Source of the DNA: Streptomyces cavernae
Lineage (GTDB): Bacteria; Actinomycetota; Actinomycetes; Streptomycetales; Streptomycetaceae
Direction of reading: 5' to 3'
Assembly: GCF_004023625.1 (NCBI RefSeq)
Contig: NZ_RPDJ01000023.1
Coordinates: 162,765 to 226,764, forward strand
DNA length: 64,000 bases
Shown here: positions 9,084 to 18,719 of the stretch, piece by piece
Numbering within the stretch: the first letter of the stretch is position 1
Layout: each line of letters begins with the position of its first letter
Notes under the pieces: model-generated
The model's input: the letters and a program-made list of their open reading frames with translations, nothing else
Databases searched by the model: none
Told to the model about the DNA's origin: nothing
Translations under genes and position numbers: made by a program

Positions 9084-10388
9084 TCATTCACGTTCCGAGC
9101 CCGACTCATAGCGCCAGAACGGTCGCACCAGGACCGCGGTTGCCATAACCAGGACCAAGCACACGAAGGCGCTGCCCGACCAGGCCATGCCCAAGCCCAT
9201 GGTGGCCGCCATCGCTCCCGCGCGCAGATCACCCAGCCGGGGCCCGCCCGCCACGACGACAGTGAAGACGCCTTGCAGGCGTCCCCGCATGGAGTCGGGA
9301 GCGTAGGTCTGCAGAATGCTCTCCCTGTAGACCGCGCTGACAAGATCGGCGGCGCCTGCGCAGGCCAGCAGGGCGACAGTGCCCCACAGCGAGGACGTGG
9401 CTCCCGCGAGGCCGACCGCTGCGGCCCAGCCCGCCACCGCCACCGCCAGAGCGATGCCCTGACGGCGTACCTTTGCGATCCACCCGCTGAACAGCCCGGC
9501 CGCGAGAGAACCGATGGCGATCGAGGCGTAGAGCAGGCCCACACCGCCGTGGAAGCGGGAGTCGGCCACCTCCGGGAACAGCGCTGTCGGCATGGCCAGC
9601 ACCATGGCCGCGATGTCGAGCACGAACGACATCCACAGCACAGGGTTGGCGCCGATAAAGCGCAGTCCATCCCACACCGAGCGCAATCCGCCCCGTGACG
9701 AGTGCGTGTCGATCGGCTGTACAGGGGGCAGGCGATACGCCGAGTACAGCAGCAAGGTGAACAGGACGGCGTCGACGCCATAGGCCCAAGCGAACCCGCC
9801 TGGCAGCGCGATCAGGATTCCTGCGAAGAGCGGGCCGACCACCTGGCCCAGGTTCCCGACGGTGAAGTACAGGGTGTTGGCCGCAGGGATCATGCCCGAG
9901 GGAACGATACGGGGAATGATCGCGCCGCGTGCGGCGGACGATATGGCGAATGCCGCCGCCTGGCCGGACACCAGCACGATGATGAACGGCACCGAGCGGA
10001 GATCTGCCAGCGCCTGTGCCAGCAGGGCGAGAGTGATCAACCACGTGGCGGCGGACGCGGACAGATAGAGCAGACGGCGGTCGACGCGGTCGGCGATGGC
10101 CCCGCCGTACAGGCCGAAAACCACGATCGGAAGCAGTCCGGCCAGCCCGGTGAGACCGACGTACAAAGAGGAGTGCGACAGCGCATAGACCTGTACCGGC
10201 ACGGTGACACCGGTGACCATCGTCCCCACGTAGGCGGCTGCCTGTGCGAGCAGGAGGCGCCGAAAGGCCGCCACGGTCAGGGGACGAGGGTCCAGGGTCG
10301 CCGCGCGTAACCTCCGCGCCAGACGCACGGACAACCCACCCTCGTGTTGCCCGCGATGGCCCGGCGAAGACGATCGTGCAGTGCTCAT
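9084..10388 (-). CDS. MFS exporter
   Basis: A 434-residue major facilitator of the EntS/MefA-like group with 10-12 transmembrane helices. The loop 2-3 signature GGAIADRVDRRLL is clear. I chose the ATG at 10388. An in-frame ATG at 10412 would leave only 30 bases to the divergent AraC gene. It is paired head-to-head with an AraC-type regulator, a usual arrangement for drug or metabolite efflux under local control. Substrate unknown. Residues GGPRLGDLRAGAMA match the end-of-family motif of multidrug members. Confidence 0.88.
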   Translation of the reverse strand: MSTARSSSPGHRGQHEGGLSVRLARRLRAATLDPRPLTVAAFRRLLLAQAAAYVGTMVTGVTVPVQVYALSHSSLYVGLTGLAGLLPIVVFGLYGGAIADRVDRRLLYLSASAATWLITLALLAQALADLRSVPFIIVLVSGQAAAFAISSAARGAIIPRIVPSGMIPAANTLYFTVGNLGQVVGPLFAGILIALPGGFAWAYGVDAVLFTLLLYSAYRLPPVQPIDTHSSRGGLRSVWDGLRFIGANPVLWMSFVLDIAAMVLAMPTALFPEVADSRFHGGVGLLYASIAIGSLAAGLFSGWIAKVRRQGIALAVAVAGWAAAVGLAGATSSLWGTVALLACAGAADLVSAVYRESILQTYAPDSMRGRLQGVFTVVVAGGPRLGDLRAGAMAATMGLGMAWSGSAFVCLVLVMATAVLVRPFWRYESGSERE

Positions 10389-10442
10389 GGCCTCACGCTC
10401 GCAGGCAGACATGATGCCGCGCTTCCGATAATCTGCCGATCA

Positions 10443-11240
10443 ATGTCGGAGAACAGCCAGGCAGTTACGAGCCCGACGATCACGAGGCACGAACACATCG
10501 CTGGTCAGGTCATCGGCCGCCACCGCCATGCGTTCCACCAACTCATCTACGTCAGCACCGGTGTTCTCGCTGTCCAGACGGGAGAAGCGTCCTGGGTCGC
10601 CTCCAACGCCCAGGCGATGTGGATTCCGGCGGATACCTGGCACCAGCACCGGGTCTACGGCCCCAGCCGAGTGCACACCATCGGATTCGCTCCGGATGAC
10701 GCCCCACTACCGCCCGCAGCGCCTAATGTTGTCTCCGTCGAGCCGCTGCTGCGCGAGCTCCTCATAGCCCGCAGCGATCCTGACCTGCCGACGCCGGAGG
10801 CGGATCGCCTGCAGGCGGTCATGCGCGACAGGCTGCAGCGCTCTCACGTCCAACCGCTCACCCTGCCCACACCCCGGGGCCCCAGGCTGGTGCGTGCCTG
10901 CGAGCTGGCCGCCGGAAATCTGGCACAGCTGCGCACCGTGACCTGGCTGGCCCGGCAGACCGGTGTGGGCGAACGCACCCTGTCACGGCTGTTCCGGGCG
11001 GAGTTCGGCATGACGTACCCGCAGTGGAGAACCATCACCCGGGTGTTCCACGCCATGATCCAGCTCGCTGAAGGTGCAACCGTCACCGAGACCGGCCGTC
11101 GCTGCGGATGGGCGACGACGAGCGCCTTCATCGATACCTTCACCCGCACCATCGGCCAGACGCCCGGGGGCTACCGAGCCGCGGCGTGCGGGATCGCGCG
11201 CCACTCCCGGACACCTGAGAAGAAACTCGCAACAGGATGA
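10443..11240 (+). CDS. AraC-family transcriptional regulator
   Basis: 265 residues: an N-terminal cupin-like sensor domain (about 15-100, HRHAFHQLIYV metal/ligand-type motif) and a C-terminal double helix-turn-helix (about 165-255, with SRLFRAEFGMTYPQW and TETGRRCGWATTSAF). It is divergent from the MFS exporter, which it very probably controls. The short gap (about 54 bases) means the two promoters overlap. Confidence 0.9.
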   Translation: MSENSQAVTSPTITRHEHIAGQVIGRHRHAFHQLIYVSTGVLAVQTGEASWVASNAQAMWIPADTWHQHRVYGPSRVHTIGFAPDDAPLPPAAPNVVSVEPLLRELLIARSDPDLPTPEADRLQAVMRDRLQRSHVQPLTLPTPRGPRLVRACELAAGNLAQLRTVTWLARQTGVGERTLSRLFRAEFGMTYPQWRTITRVFHAMIQLAEGATVTETGRRCGWATTSAFIDTFTRTIGQTPGGYRAAACGIARHSRTPEKKLATG

Positions 11241-11310
11241 TCTGCAAACGCTGACGGGCCGCCGACGACGTACGTCCCTCCCTCGCCGAGGCCGCCACGC
11301 GAGCGGCCGG

Positions 11311-12150
11311 TCAAAGACGTGTTGCTACGCGGATCAGGTCGGCGACTGCGCGAAGTCGGCTCTGCGACGGCCAAGCGATCACCGTTGTCACGGGCGGAGC
11401 ATCCAGGACCGGCACGGCGGCGAGATCTCGGCGCAGGTCGGTGCCGGCGGACTCGGGGACGATCACGGTGGTACGGCCGAGCGCGATCAGCTGGAAGAGC
11501 TGTGTGAGGTTGCGTACCTCTGCTCCTGGTCCCTTCGGGTAGCTGCCGTCATCGTCGGGCCAGCGGGCCATCGGGAGTTCCGGCAATGCGGTGACCTCGG
11601 CCACCCGAATCCGTGAGCGGCCGGCCAGTGGGTGAGAGATGGGCAGGATCGCCACCTGTCCCTCGGTGTCCAGAATTTCGGTGTCGAGTCCGGCCGTCGA
11701 ATCGAACGGCAAATGCAGCAGAGCCACATCGGCTTGCCCGTTCCGCAGCAATTTCTGTTGCTGATGCGCCTCACAGAGCAACAGATCGACGGTGGCCGCA
11801 CCGGGCTCCGCGCGGTAGGCGTCGAGCAGTTTGGCCAGCAACTCGCCGACGGTGCCGGATTTGACGGCGAGGACGATGCGGGGGCGCCGTTGCGCAGCCT
11901 GCTGGGTACGCCGCTCGGCTGCGGCTACCGCCGCGAGGATCGCGCGCCCCTCGGACAGCAGCACGGCCCCCGCGTCGGTGAGGGTGACCTTGCGGCTGGT
12001 GCGCTCCAGCAGTGTGACCCCGAGCTGTCGTTCGAGCCGGGCAATGGCGCGGGACAGGGGCGGCTGGGCTATCTTCAGACGCTGGGCGGCCTTGCCGAAG
12101 TGCAGTTCCTCGGCGATGGCGACGAAGTACCGCAGCTCGCGTATCTCCAT
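11311..12150 (-). CDS. LysR-family transcriptional regulator
   Basis: 279 residues. The N-terminal winged helix (residues 1-60, ELRYFVAIAEELHFGKAA, then LSRAIARLERQLG) is followed by a type-2 periplasmic-binding-like effector domain (about 90-275). The start ATG begins MEIRELRYF, the canonical LysR beginning. It is divergent from an SDR oxidoreductase 105 bases away, its likely target, in the usual LysR autoregulatory layout. Confidence 0.92.
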   Translation of the reverse strand: MEIRELRYFVAIAEELHFGKAAQRLKIAQPPLSRAIARLERQLGVTLLERTSRKVTLTDAGAVLLSEGRAILAAVAAAERRTQQAAQRRPRIVLAVKSGTVGELLAKLLDAYRAEPGAATVDLLLCEAHQQQKLLRNGQADVALLHLPFDSTAGLDTEILDTEGQVAILPISHPLAGRSRIRVAEVTALPELPMARWPDDDGSYPKGPGAEVRNLTQLFQLIALGRTTVIVPESAGTDLRRDLAAVPVLDAPPVTTVIAWPSQSRLRAVADLIRVATRL

Positions 12151-12255
12151 GGGTGCACGGTAACTTCGGCGGACGGTCAATTGATGTCGCTCGGGTATTG
12201 CTGCGTTGCCGAGATGGTGTTGGTGCCTGGTCGCAGCGCAGCCATGCTCGCTGTC

Positions 12256-12981
12256 ATGAGTGAGAAGACGATTGCGCTGGTCACCGGTGCGAACAAGGGC
12301 ATCGGATACGAGATCGCGGCCGGGCTGAGCGCATTGGGCTGGAGCGTCGGTGTCGGTGCTCGAGACCGGCAGCGCAGGTCGGACGCCGTGGCGAAACTGC
12401 GCGCGGCAGGTGCCGACGCCTTCGGCGTGCCCTTGGACGTGACCGACGACGAGAGCGTGAACGCCGCGGCGCAGCTGATCGAGGAGCGGGCGGGACGCCT
12501 TGACGTGCTGATCAACAACGCCGGCGTCGCGGGTGGCTGGCCGGAGGAGCCGACGACCATCGACCTGGAGACCGTGCGGCGGTTGGTGGAGACCAACGTC
12601 TTCGGCGTCATCCGGATCACCAACGCGATGCTGCCGCTGCTGCGCCGGTCGACGCACCCGAGGATTGTCAACCAGTCCAGTCATGTCGGCTCGCTGGCCC
12701 TGCAGACCAGGCCCGGTGTCGACCTCGGAGGGATCAGCGGGGCTTACTCGCCGACGAAGACCTACCTCAACGCCGTCACCATCCAGTACGCCAAGGAGCT
12801 GAGCGACACCAACATTTTGATCAACAACGCCTGCCCCGGCTACGTGGCCACCGACCTCAATGGGTTCAGCGGAACTCAGACCCCTGAGCAGGGCGCCGCG
12901 ATCGCCATCCGGCTGGCGACCCTGCCCGACGATGGCCCCACCGGTCAGCTCTTCGACGACAACGGAGTCGTGCCCTGGTGA
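12256..12981 (+). CDS. short-chain dehydrogenase/reductase (SDR)
   Basis: 241-residue classical SDR. Cofactor motif TGANKGIG, structural NNAG, catalytic Ser in NQSSHVG and YSPTK (YxxxK) are all present. The Arg in the cofactor region (GARDRQ) suggests NADP(H). It resembles carbonyl reductase-like proteins, because a 10-residue insert separates Ser and Tyr. Physiological substrate unknown. Probably activated by the divergent LysR protein. Confidence 0.9.
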   Translation: MSEKTIALVTGANKGIGYEIAAGLSALGWSVGVGARDRQRRSDAVAKLRAAGADAFGVPLDVTDDESVNAAAQLIEERAGRLDVLINNAGVAGGWPEEPTTIDLETVRRLVETNVFGVIRITNAMLPLLRRSTHPRIVNQSSHVGSLALQTRPGVDLGGISGAYSPTKTYLNAVTIQYAKELSDTNILINNACPGYVATDLNGFSGTQTPEQGAAIAIRLATLPDDGPTGQLFDDNGVVPW

Positions 12982-13196
12982 TGTTCTGAGCCTGAGTCAC
13001 CCGGGCCGGACGGCACGTCAGGACCGGCAAGAGCCCGTGAGGCACCCTGAATTGGGGATCGGTTCGCACACCAGATGCAAAAGAGTTAACAAGCACCCCC
13101 TGTTGCGCTACGCGCGTTGAATCTAGGCTGCGCGCCAGGCCCCAGCCGCCTCGTGACTCTCACGACATGACTCTCACGACTCCCCAGGGGGGATCC

Positions 13197-14996
13197 ATGG
13201 CGTCAACGCCTCGGTCCAGACGGACCCATCGCCTGCTCGCCGGCGCCGCCGGAATCGCCACCGTGGGGGCGCTGGCCGCAGCGGTGCCCGCCAGCGCCGG
13301 CCATGACAGGGCGACGCCCAAGCACCACCAGGGCAGCCCGCGCTACCAGGACGTCCAGCTGCTGTCCTTCAACGACCTGCACGGCAACCTGGAGCCGCCG
13401 ACCGGCTCTTCGGGCCGGGTGACGGAGCACCAGGAGGACGGCACCAGCAAGACGATCGACGCGGGTGGTGTCGAGTACCTCGCCACGCATCTGCGCCAGG
13501 CCCGCAAGACCAACAAGTACTCGATCACGGCCGCCGCCGGTGACATGGTCGGCGCCTCGCCGCTGATCTCCGGGCTCTTCCACGACGAGCCGACCATCGA
13601 GGCCCTGAACAAGCTCGACCTCGACGTGACGAGCGTCGGCAACCACGAGTTCGACGAGGGAGCCAAGGAGCTGGCCCGCCTGCAGAACGGCGGCTGCCAC
13701 CCCAAGGAGGGCTGCTACGACGACAGCGAGAAGTTCGGCGGCGCGAACTTCCCCTACCTCGCGGCCAATGTGACGAAGGAGAAGACCGGCAAGCCGATCC
13801 TCAAGCCCTACTGGGTGTGGAAGAAGAACGGCGTCAAGGTCGGCTTCATCGGCGTGACCCTCGAGGGCACCCCGAACATCGTCTCCGCCGAGGGCGTCAA
13901 GGGCCTGAAGTTCCGCGACGAGGTCGAGACGATCAACAAGTACGCCAAGGTGCTGCAGCGGCAGGGCGTGAAGTCGATCGTCGCGCTGATCCACGAGGGT
14001 GGCGCGCCCGCCTCCACGGCGTACAACTACGACTGCGACAGCCCCGGCCCGGGCGACGGCATCTCCGGCCCGATCGTCGACATCGCCAAGAACATCACCC
14101 CGTCCGTCGACGCCCTGGTCACCGGCCACACCCACCAGGCGTACGCGTGCACCATCAACGACCCGGCGGGCAAGCCCCGCATGGTCACCTCGGCCGCCTC
14201 CTTCGGCCGGCTCTACACGGACACCACGCTGACGTACGACCGCTGGACCGGTGATATCGCCCGTACGGCGGTGAAGTCGGCGAACCACGTGGTCACCCGT
14301 ACGGTGCCCAAGGCGTCCGACATGACCGCGCTGATCGCCAAGTGGAAGACGCTCTCCGCGCCCATCGCCTCGCGCCCCATCGGCTACATCGCGGGTGAGA
14401 TCCCCAACACGGGCACGGAGTCCCCGCTCGGCGACATGATCGCCGACGCCCAGCTCGCCTACGCCAAGTCCCTCGACCCCGAGGCCGACCTGGCGCTGAT
14501 GAACCCGGGCGGCATCCGCGCCGGACTCACCTACGCCTCCGGCAACGGTGAGGGCGACGGAGTGGTGACCTACGGTGAGGCGTTCACGGTCCAGCCGTTC
14601 GCCAATACCGTCAACCTGGTGAATCTCACCGGCGCCCAGCTGATCACCGCGCTGCAGCAGCAGGTGAGCGGCGCAAACGAGGCCGCGCCGAAGATCCTGC
14701 AGATCTCCAAGGGGCTGACGTACACCCTGGACCTCACCAAGACGGGGGCCGCGCGTGTGGTCGCCGACTCGGTCAAGCTCAACGGTGCGGCGATCGACCC
14801 GGCCGCCACCTACCGCGTCGCGATGAACTCCTTCCTCGCCGGCGGCGGCGACGGCTTCGCCGAGCTCGGCAAGGGCGCGGACGTCCTGGTCGGCGGTGAC
14901 GACCTGGCGGCGTTCGAGGCGTACCTCACGGCCAACTCCTCGGCGGCGGCGCCCTATCCGGTGCCGGCGGCGGACCGCATCACGATCGTGAAGTAG
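13197..14996 (+). CDS. secreted 5'-nucleotidase / bifunctional metallophosphatase
   Basis: 599 residues. A basic N-terminus (RSRRTHR), a hydrophobic core and an ASA cleavage site near residue 35 form the signal peptide. The catalytic metallophosphoesterase domain shows FNDLHGNLEP, GDMVGASPL, GNHEFDEG and GHTHQ, the di-metal ligand set. The C-terminal 5'-nucleotidase domain carries NPGGIRAG and GGDGFAEL for nucleotide binding. No LPXTG anchor, so it is probably released. It scavenges phosphate from extracellular nucleotides, and such genes are often PhoP-regulated in streptomycetes. SD AGGGGGG lies just before ATG 13197. Confidence 0.93.
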   Translation: MASTPRSRRTHRLLAGAAGIATVGALAAAVPASAGHDRATPKHHQGSPRYQDVQLLSFNDLHGNLEPPTGSSGRVTEHQEDGTSKTIDAGGVEYLATHLRQARKTNKYSITAAAGDMVGASPLISGLFHDEPTIEALNKLDLDVTSVGNHEFDEGAKELARLQNGGCHPKEGCYDDSEKFGGANFPYLAANVTKEKTGKPILKPYWVWKKNGVKVGFIGVTLEGTPNIVSAEGVKGLKFRDEVETINKYAKVLQRQGVKSIVALIHEGGAPASTAYNYDCDSPGPGDGISGPIVDIAKNITPSVDALVTGHTHQAYACTINDPAGKPRMVTSAASFGRLYTDTTLTYDRWTGDIARTAVKSANHVVTRTVPKASDMTALIAKWKTLSAPIASRPIGYIAGEIPNTGTESPLGDMIADAQLAYAKSLDPEADLALMNPGGIRAGLTYASGNGEGDGVVTYGEAFTVQPFANTVNLVNLTGAQLITALQQQVSGANEAAPKILQISKGLTYTLDLTKTGAARVVADSVKLNGAAIDPAATYRVAMNSFLAGGGDGFAELGKGADVLVGGDDLAAFEAYLTANSSAAAPYPVPAADRITIVK

Positions 14997-15054
14997 GTCG
15001 CACAAGGCGGGTTGCGGTTGCGGACAGGGGTGGTACGCATGTTCGGATGGAGTG

Positions 15055-16443
15055 ATGCGTACCCCCCACCGCATGACCGCTCAGGCCCCTGTACATCCCC
15101 CCGCACAGCCTTATGAGGAACTCGGCCGGCTCGACGAACTCGGCGCGAGCGGACCGCTGGAGGAATTCCTCCGAGGCGGCACGGCGAACGATGCGACCGC
15201 GAACGACGGCCGCGTGTACGACGGTTCCGGATACCTCGGCCCGGCGTACGACGGCTTCGCGTACGACGGCTCCGCGTACGACAGCTCCGCGTACGACGGC
15301 TCCGTACACGGCGCGACGGCGACCGACGATCCCGCCGACGGCGGCACGGCTACCGACGATCCCGCGAACGACGAGCCTGCGAACGGCAGGAGCGCGGGTC
15401 GGCGGCGCGGGCGCCGCAAGAAGCGCTTCGCAGGTCTCCCGTTCGCCCTGAAAGCCGTCGTGGCCCTCCTCGTCCTCGGCGCGTTCCTCACCCTCGGCGA
15501 CCGCTGGGCCGTGCTCTACGCCGAGCACGAGGCGGCCGGCCGGCTGAAGGACTCCCTGAAACTGAGCGCGGCGCCCGAGGTGGAGATCGGCGGCTTCCCG
15601 TTCGTCACCCAGTTCCTCGACGGGCGGCTCGACACCGTGCAGGTCACCGTCCCGGACGTCGCCGCCGCCCGGGTCTCCCTGGCGAAGGTGTCGGCGACCG
15701 CGAAGAACATCCGTATCGACGGCGCTCCCACGGCCGTGCGCGGCGCCCGGATCCCCGAGGTGAACGGCGAGGTGCTGCTCTCCTTCGAGGACCTGAACCG
15801 CGAACTGGGCGCCTCCCAGGTCACGTTCAGCGGTGAAGGCCGGGACCGGGTGCTGGCCCGCGGCACCCTGCCGGTGGCCGGGCACGACCTCAAGATCCGG
15901 GCCGACGCCCGCATCCGGCGCGACGGCGAGCGCGGCATCTCCACCCAGATCGGCGGAATGCGCCTGGACATCGGAGACCTGGCGACCTACCGGCCGGGCA
16001 GCCGCCCCTCGGAGGGCCTGCACCTGTCGCGTGCGTCGGCCGAGCGCCTGGCGAAGGAGACCCGGAAGGCGAAGGCGCTGCTGGCGGTGCCGTCGGTGGT
16101 GCGACGGCTCGGCGTGCCGGACACGGTGGTCCGGCAGGCGCTGCGCGACGACACCGAACTCGCCCGGCTCACCGGCTCGCCCCGCTTCGTGCGCCAGGCC
16201 ATGGACCTGAACCTCGTGGACGTCGCGGCCGACAACCCGAAGCTGCTCGAGCGCTTCGGCCTGGACCCGGCGCTCCTCGACAGTCTGACCCGCCTGACCC
16301 GCCCCGCCCTCGCCGACCAGCTCTCCCTCGGCTTCCGGCTGCCCGAGCCGGCCGAGGGGGACGTACGGCTGCGGGACGTGCGCGTCGAGGAGGAGGGGAT
16401 CCGGGTGCAGGTCACGGGGTCGGGGCTGGCGTTCGGGCGGTAG
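15055..16443 (+). CDS. DUF2993 (LmeA-like) protein with tandem YDG repeat region
   Basis: 462 residues. The N-terminal 110 residues are acidic and repetitive (YDG and ATDDPA motifs, with AYDG/AYDS units). A single transmembrane helix at about 130-148 follows a basic stretch (RRRGRRKKR). The rest is the DUF2993 domain, related to mycobacterial LmeA, a phospholipid-binding periplasmic protein (family knowledge). The domain-typical GGFPFVTQFLDGRLD is visible. So the topology is cytoplasmic repeats with an extracytoplasmic lipid-binding-like domain. Start ATG 15055, with GTG 15052 just before it as the alternative. Confidence 0.82.
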   Translation: MRTPHRMTAQAPVHPPAQPYEELGRLDELGASGPLEEFLRGGTANDATANDGRVYDGSGYLGPAYDGFAYDGSAYDSSAYDGSVHGATATDDPADGGTATDDPANDEPANGRSAGRRRGRRKKRFAGLPFALKAVVALLVLGAFLTLGDRWAVLYAEHEAAGRLKDSLKLSAAPEVEIGGFPFVTQFLDGRLDTVQVTVPDVAAARVSLAKVSATAKNIRIDGAPTAVRGARIPEVNGEVLLSFEDLNRELGASQVTFSGEGRDRVLARGTLPVAGHDLKIRADARIRRDGERGISTQIGGMRLDIGDLATYRPGSRPSEGLHLSRASAERLAKETRKAKALLAVPSVVRRLGVPDTVVRQALRDDTELARLTGSPRFVRQAMDLNLVDVAADNPKLLERFGLDPALLDSLTRLTRPALADQLSLGFRLPEPAEGDVRLRDVRVEEEGIRVQVTGSGLAFGR

Positions 16444-16659
16444 ACCGCGTGCTCACGCGGGCCGGTGCGGAGGGTTGTCCGGCGGTCCGGCGCTTGAGGC
16501 CGAGGCCGTTCCGACCGTACGTGGGTCTTGGGCGGGGCCCCGGGACGGGACGGTACGGGACGGGCAGGTTCGGAGGGGGCGAGGAACTCCCGGCCCGCCA
16601 CCCGCAGCCAACACCCTCACCCACCACAATGTGATCGGGGTCACGGGAACTCGGCGGGG

Positions 16660-17370
16660 GTGAGCCGCCAGCTAGTGAGGGTGAGCACTCATATGCGTAC
16701 CCGGGTACGGGCCGGGGATCCGAGCGCGTTCGCCGAGCTCTACGACAGCTACGCGCGCGCGGTCTACAACCATGCCTTCCGACTCACCGCGGACTGGTCC
16801 GCGGCCGAGGACGTGATGGCGGAGACCTTCATGGAGGCCTGGCGGCTCCGTGACCGGGTCGACGCCGAGGGAGGCTCCCTGCGGCCCTGGCTGCTGGGCG
16901 TCGCGACCAACGTCGCGCGCGGCCACTACCGCAGCATCCGTCGCTACCGGGCGGCGGCCATCGCCGCAGCGGAGGCCGAGACGACGCTCCCCGACCACGC
17001 CGACGAAGTGGCGGGGCGGCTCGACGACCGGCGGCGCATCGCCGCGGCACTGCGCGCCCTCGCCACACTGCGCAGGCCGGAGCGCGAGGTCCTGACGCTG
17101 TGTCTGTGGGAGGGCCTGGAGTACACGGCGGCGGCCGAGGCGCTGGGGATCGCCGTCGGCACGGTCCGCTCCCGGCTCTCCCGGGCCCGCACCAAGCTGC
17201 GCAAGCTCACCGAGGCCCAACTGCTCGCGACCCCGCCCGCGGAGCCCGTCCGCCCCGCTGGACCCGGCGGAAAACTCGTGAGGGAAAACCGGGAACCCGG
17301 CCGACCGGATCGCCAGATAAGAAGCGAACGTATCCACGCGATCCGGCCCGTATCGGAAGGAAACCGATGA
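16660..17370 (+). CDS. ECF-type RNA polymerase sigma factor
   Basis: 236 residues. Region 2 is at about 20-90 (AFAELYDSYARAVYNHAF, DVMAETFMEAWR). Region 4 is at about 130-185 (EYTAAAEALGIAVGTVRSR). A basic unstructured tail of about 45 residues follows. GTG 16660 is the first start that covers the domain. GTG 16681 and ATG 16693 are alternatives. The stop overlaps the ATG of the CU044_5270 membrane protein, its likely modulator. Confidence 0.88.
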   Translation: MSRQLVRVSTHMRTRVRAGDPSAFAELYDSYARAVYNHAFRLTADWSAAEDVMAETFMEAWRLRDRVDAEGGSLRPWLLGVATNVARGHYRSIRRYRAAAIAAAEAETTLPDHADEVAGRLDDRRRIAAALRALATLRRPEREVLTLCLWEGLEYTAAAEALGIAVGTVRSRLSRARTKLRKLTEAQLLATPPAEPVRPAGPGGKLVRENREPGRPDRQIRSERIHAIRPVSEGNR

Positions 17371-18512
17371 AAGCGACCCAGTCCCGGCAGCGCCCGGCCG
17401 AGTGGGAAGAGAGCGCACCGCTCCTGCCCCAGACTGCGCGCGAACTCCCGGCGGGCCGTCACCAGTTCCACAAGGAGCGTCTGATGGCCCACATCCAGCA
17501 GGACATGCAGCAGGACACGCGGCAGGGCGTCCAGGGGGAGGCGCACACGGCGACGGCGGCCCCCGCCCGTCCGAAGACCGGCCGATTCCGGCTGCCGCGC
17601 CCGGCGATCACCCTGCCCGCGATGGCCCTGGCCCTGGCGGGCGCGGTCGTCGCGGGGACGGTGATGAACAGCGGGCAAGGCGTACGGGACACCGGTGTCG
17701 CCACCGGGCCGGCCCTGACCACCCAGGTCGGCGCCGCCACCAGCAAGGGCGTGCCGCAACTGCTCGACCGGATCTCGCTCGCGGCGGCCGACGCGTCCCA
17801 CCCCACCGTCAAGCCGGGCCAGTTCGTCTACATCGAGTCCAAGACGGCCGACACGTTCGTGAAGACGGTCGAGGACAAGAGCAGCCTGGCCAGTCATGAA
17901 CTGCACCGGCGTCAGATCTGGCAGTCCGCCGACGGCAAGGAGGGGTGGCTGATCGACCCGGCGGTGAACGAGAGTGCGGAGGGGGAGACGCTGAGCCTGC
18001 CCAACGAGCAGGGCGGGTACGAGGAGGGCAGCATCAACAACCCCACGTACGACTTCCTGGCCAAGGTGACCACCGACCCCGACAAGCTGCTGGAGATGAT
18101 CTACAAGGAGACCGAGGGGCAGGGCAACACCCCTGACCAGCAGGCGTTCACCACGATCGGCGACCTGCTCACCGAGAGCTACCCGCCCGCGGAGCTCTAC
18201 TCGGCCCTGTTCAAGGCCGCCGCGAAGATCCCCGGAGTCGTCGTGGTGAACGACGCGCAGGACGCGATCGGCCGGTCCGGTGTGGCGGTGGCCCGGCTGG
18301 ACGAGACGGGCGGCTACCGCGAGGAGTGGATCTTCGACAAGAAGACCCATGCCTTCCTGGGCGAGCGCAACGTCCAGGTGAGGAAGGTCTCCCAGGACGG
18401 GGTCGTCATCAATCCCGGCACCGTCATGTTCACCAGCGCCATCACCGACCGCGCGATCGTGGACGGCATGAAGGAGGTCCCCGGGCGGACCGGCCCCGCG
18501 CGGAACGGCTGA
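17367..18512 (+). CDS. CU044_5270-family membrane protein, sigma-factor partner
   Basis: 381 residues. A cytoplasmic N-terminus of about 85 residues, one transmembrane helix (about 88-106, LALAGAVVAGTVM) and a large external domain with no cysteines. The family (CU044_5270) typically follows ECF sigma genes in actinomycetes and may act as the membrane sensor or anti-sigma. Overlaps the sigma stop by 4 bases with GGAAGG upstream. The final codons and stop are duplicated in a 23-bp tandem repeat. Confidence 0.8.
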   Translation: MKATQSRQRPAEWEESAPLLPQTARELPAGRHQFHKERLMAHIQQDMQQDTRQGVQGEAHTATAAPARPKTGRFRLPRPAITLPAMALALAGAVVAGTVMNSGQGVRDTGVATGPALTTQVGAATSKGVPQLLDRISLAAADASHPTVKPGQFVYIESKTADTFVKTVEDKSSLASHELHRRQIWQSADGKEGWLIDPAVNESAEGETLSLPNEQGGYEEGSINNPTYDFLAKVTTDPDKLLEMIYKETEGQGNTPDQQAFTTIGDLLTESYPPAELYSALFKAAAKIPGVVVVNDAQDAIGRSGVAVARLDETGGYREEWIFDKKTHAFLGERNVQVRKVSQDGVVINPGTVMFTSAITDRAIVDGMKEVPGRTGPARNG

Positions 18513-18548
18513 CGCCCGGGCTCGCGAACGGCTCACGCCCGGGCTCGC
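18503..18548 (+). repeat. 23-bp tandem repeat copying the 3' end of the preceding gene
   Basis: Two units (18503-18525 and 18526-18548) with one mismatch. The first includes the last Asn-Gly codons and the TGA of the CU044_5270 gene. In the second copy TGA has become TCA. Confidence 0.85.
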
Positions 18549-18583
18549 CGGTGGCCCGATCGCCCGGTGGCGCCGGCGTCCGA

Positions 18584-18621
18584 CGGCCCCTGTACCCGCC
18601 TCGAAGGGGGTACAGGGGCCG
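18584..18621. terminator. bidirectional hairpin terminator between convergent genes
   Basis: Perfect 14-bp stem (18584-18597 with 18608-18621), 10-base loop, between the plus-strand sigma/CU044_5270 operon and the minus-strand protease. Confidence 0.75.
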
Positions 18622-18719
18622 CGGCGCGCAGAGCTTCCCCAAGCCCCCACACCGTGTGGATCAGCCGCGGCCCCCCGACGCCCCCGGGCCCTGGGCCGAG
18701 GGGATCCGCTGTGGATCCG

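Noticed and set aside
13203..15074. Long minus-strand open frame antisense to the 5'-nucleotidase
   Set aside because: Shadow of GC-rich codon bias. The plus-strand frame has complete enzyme motifs.
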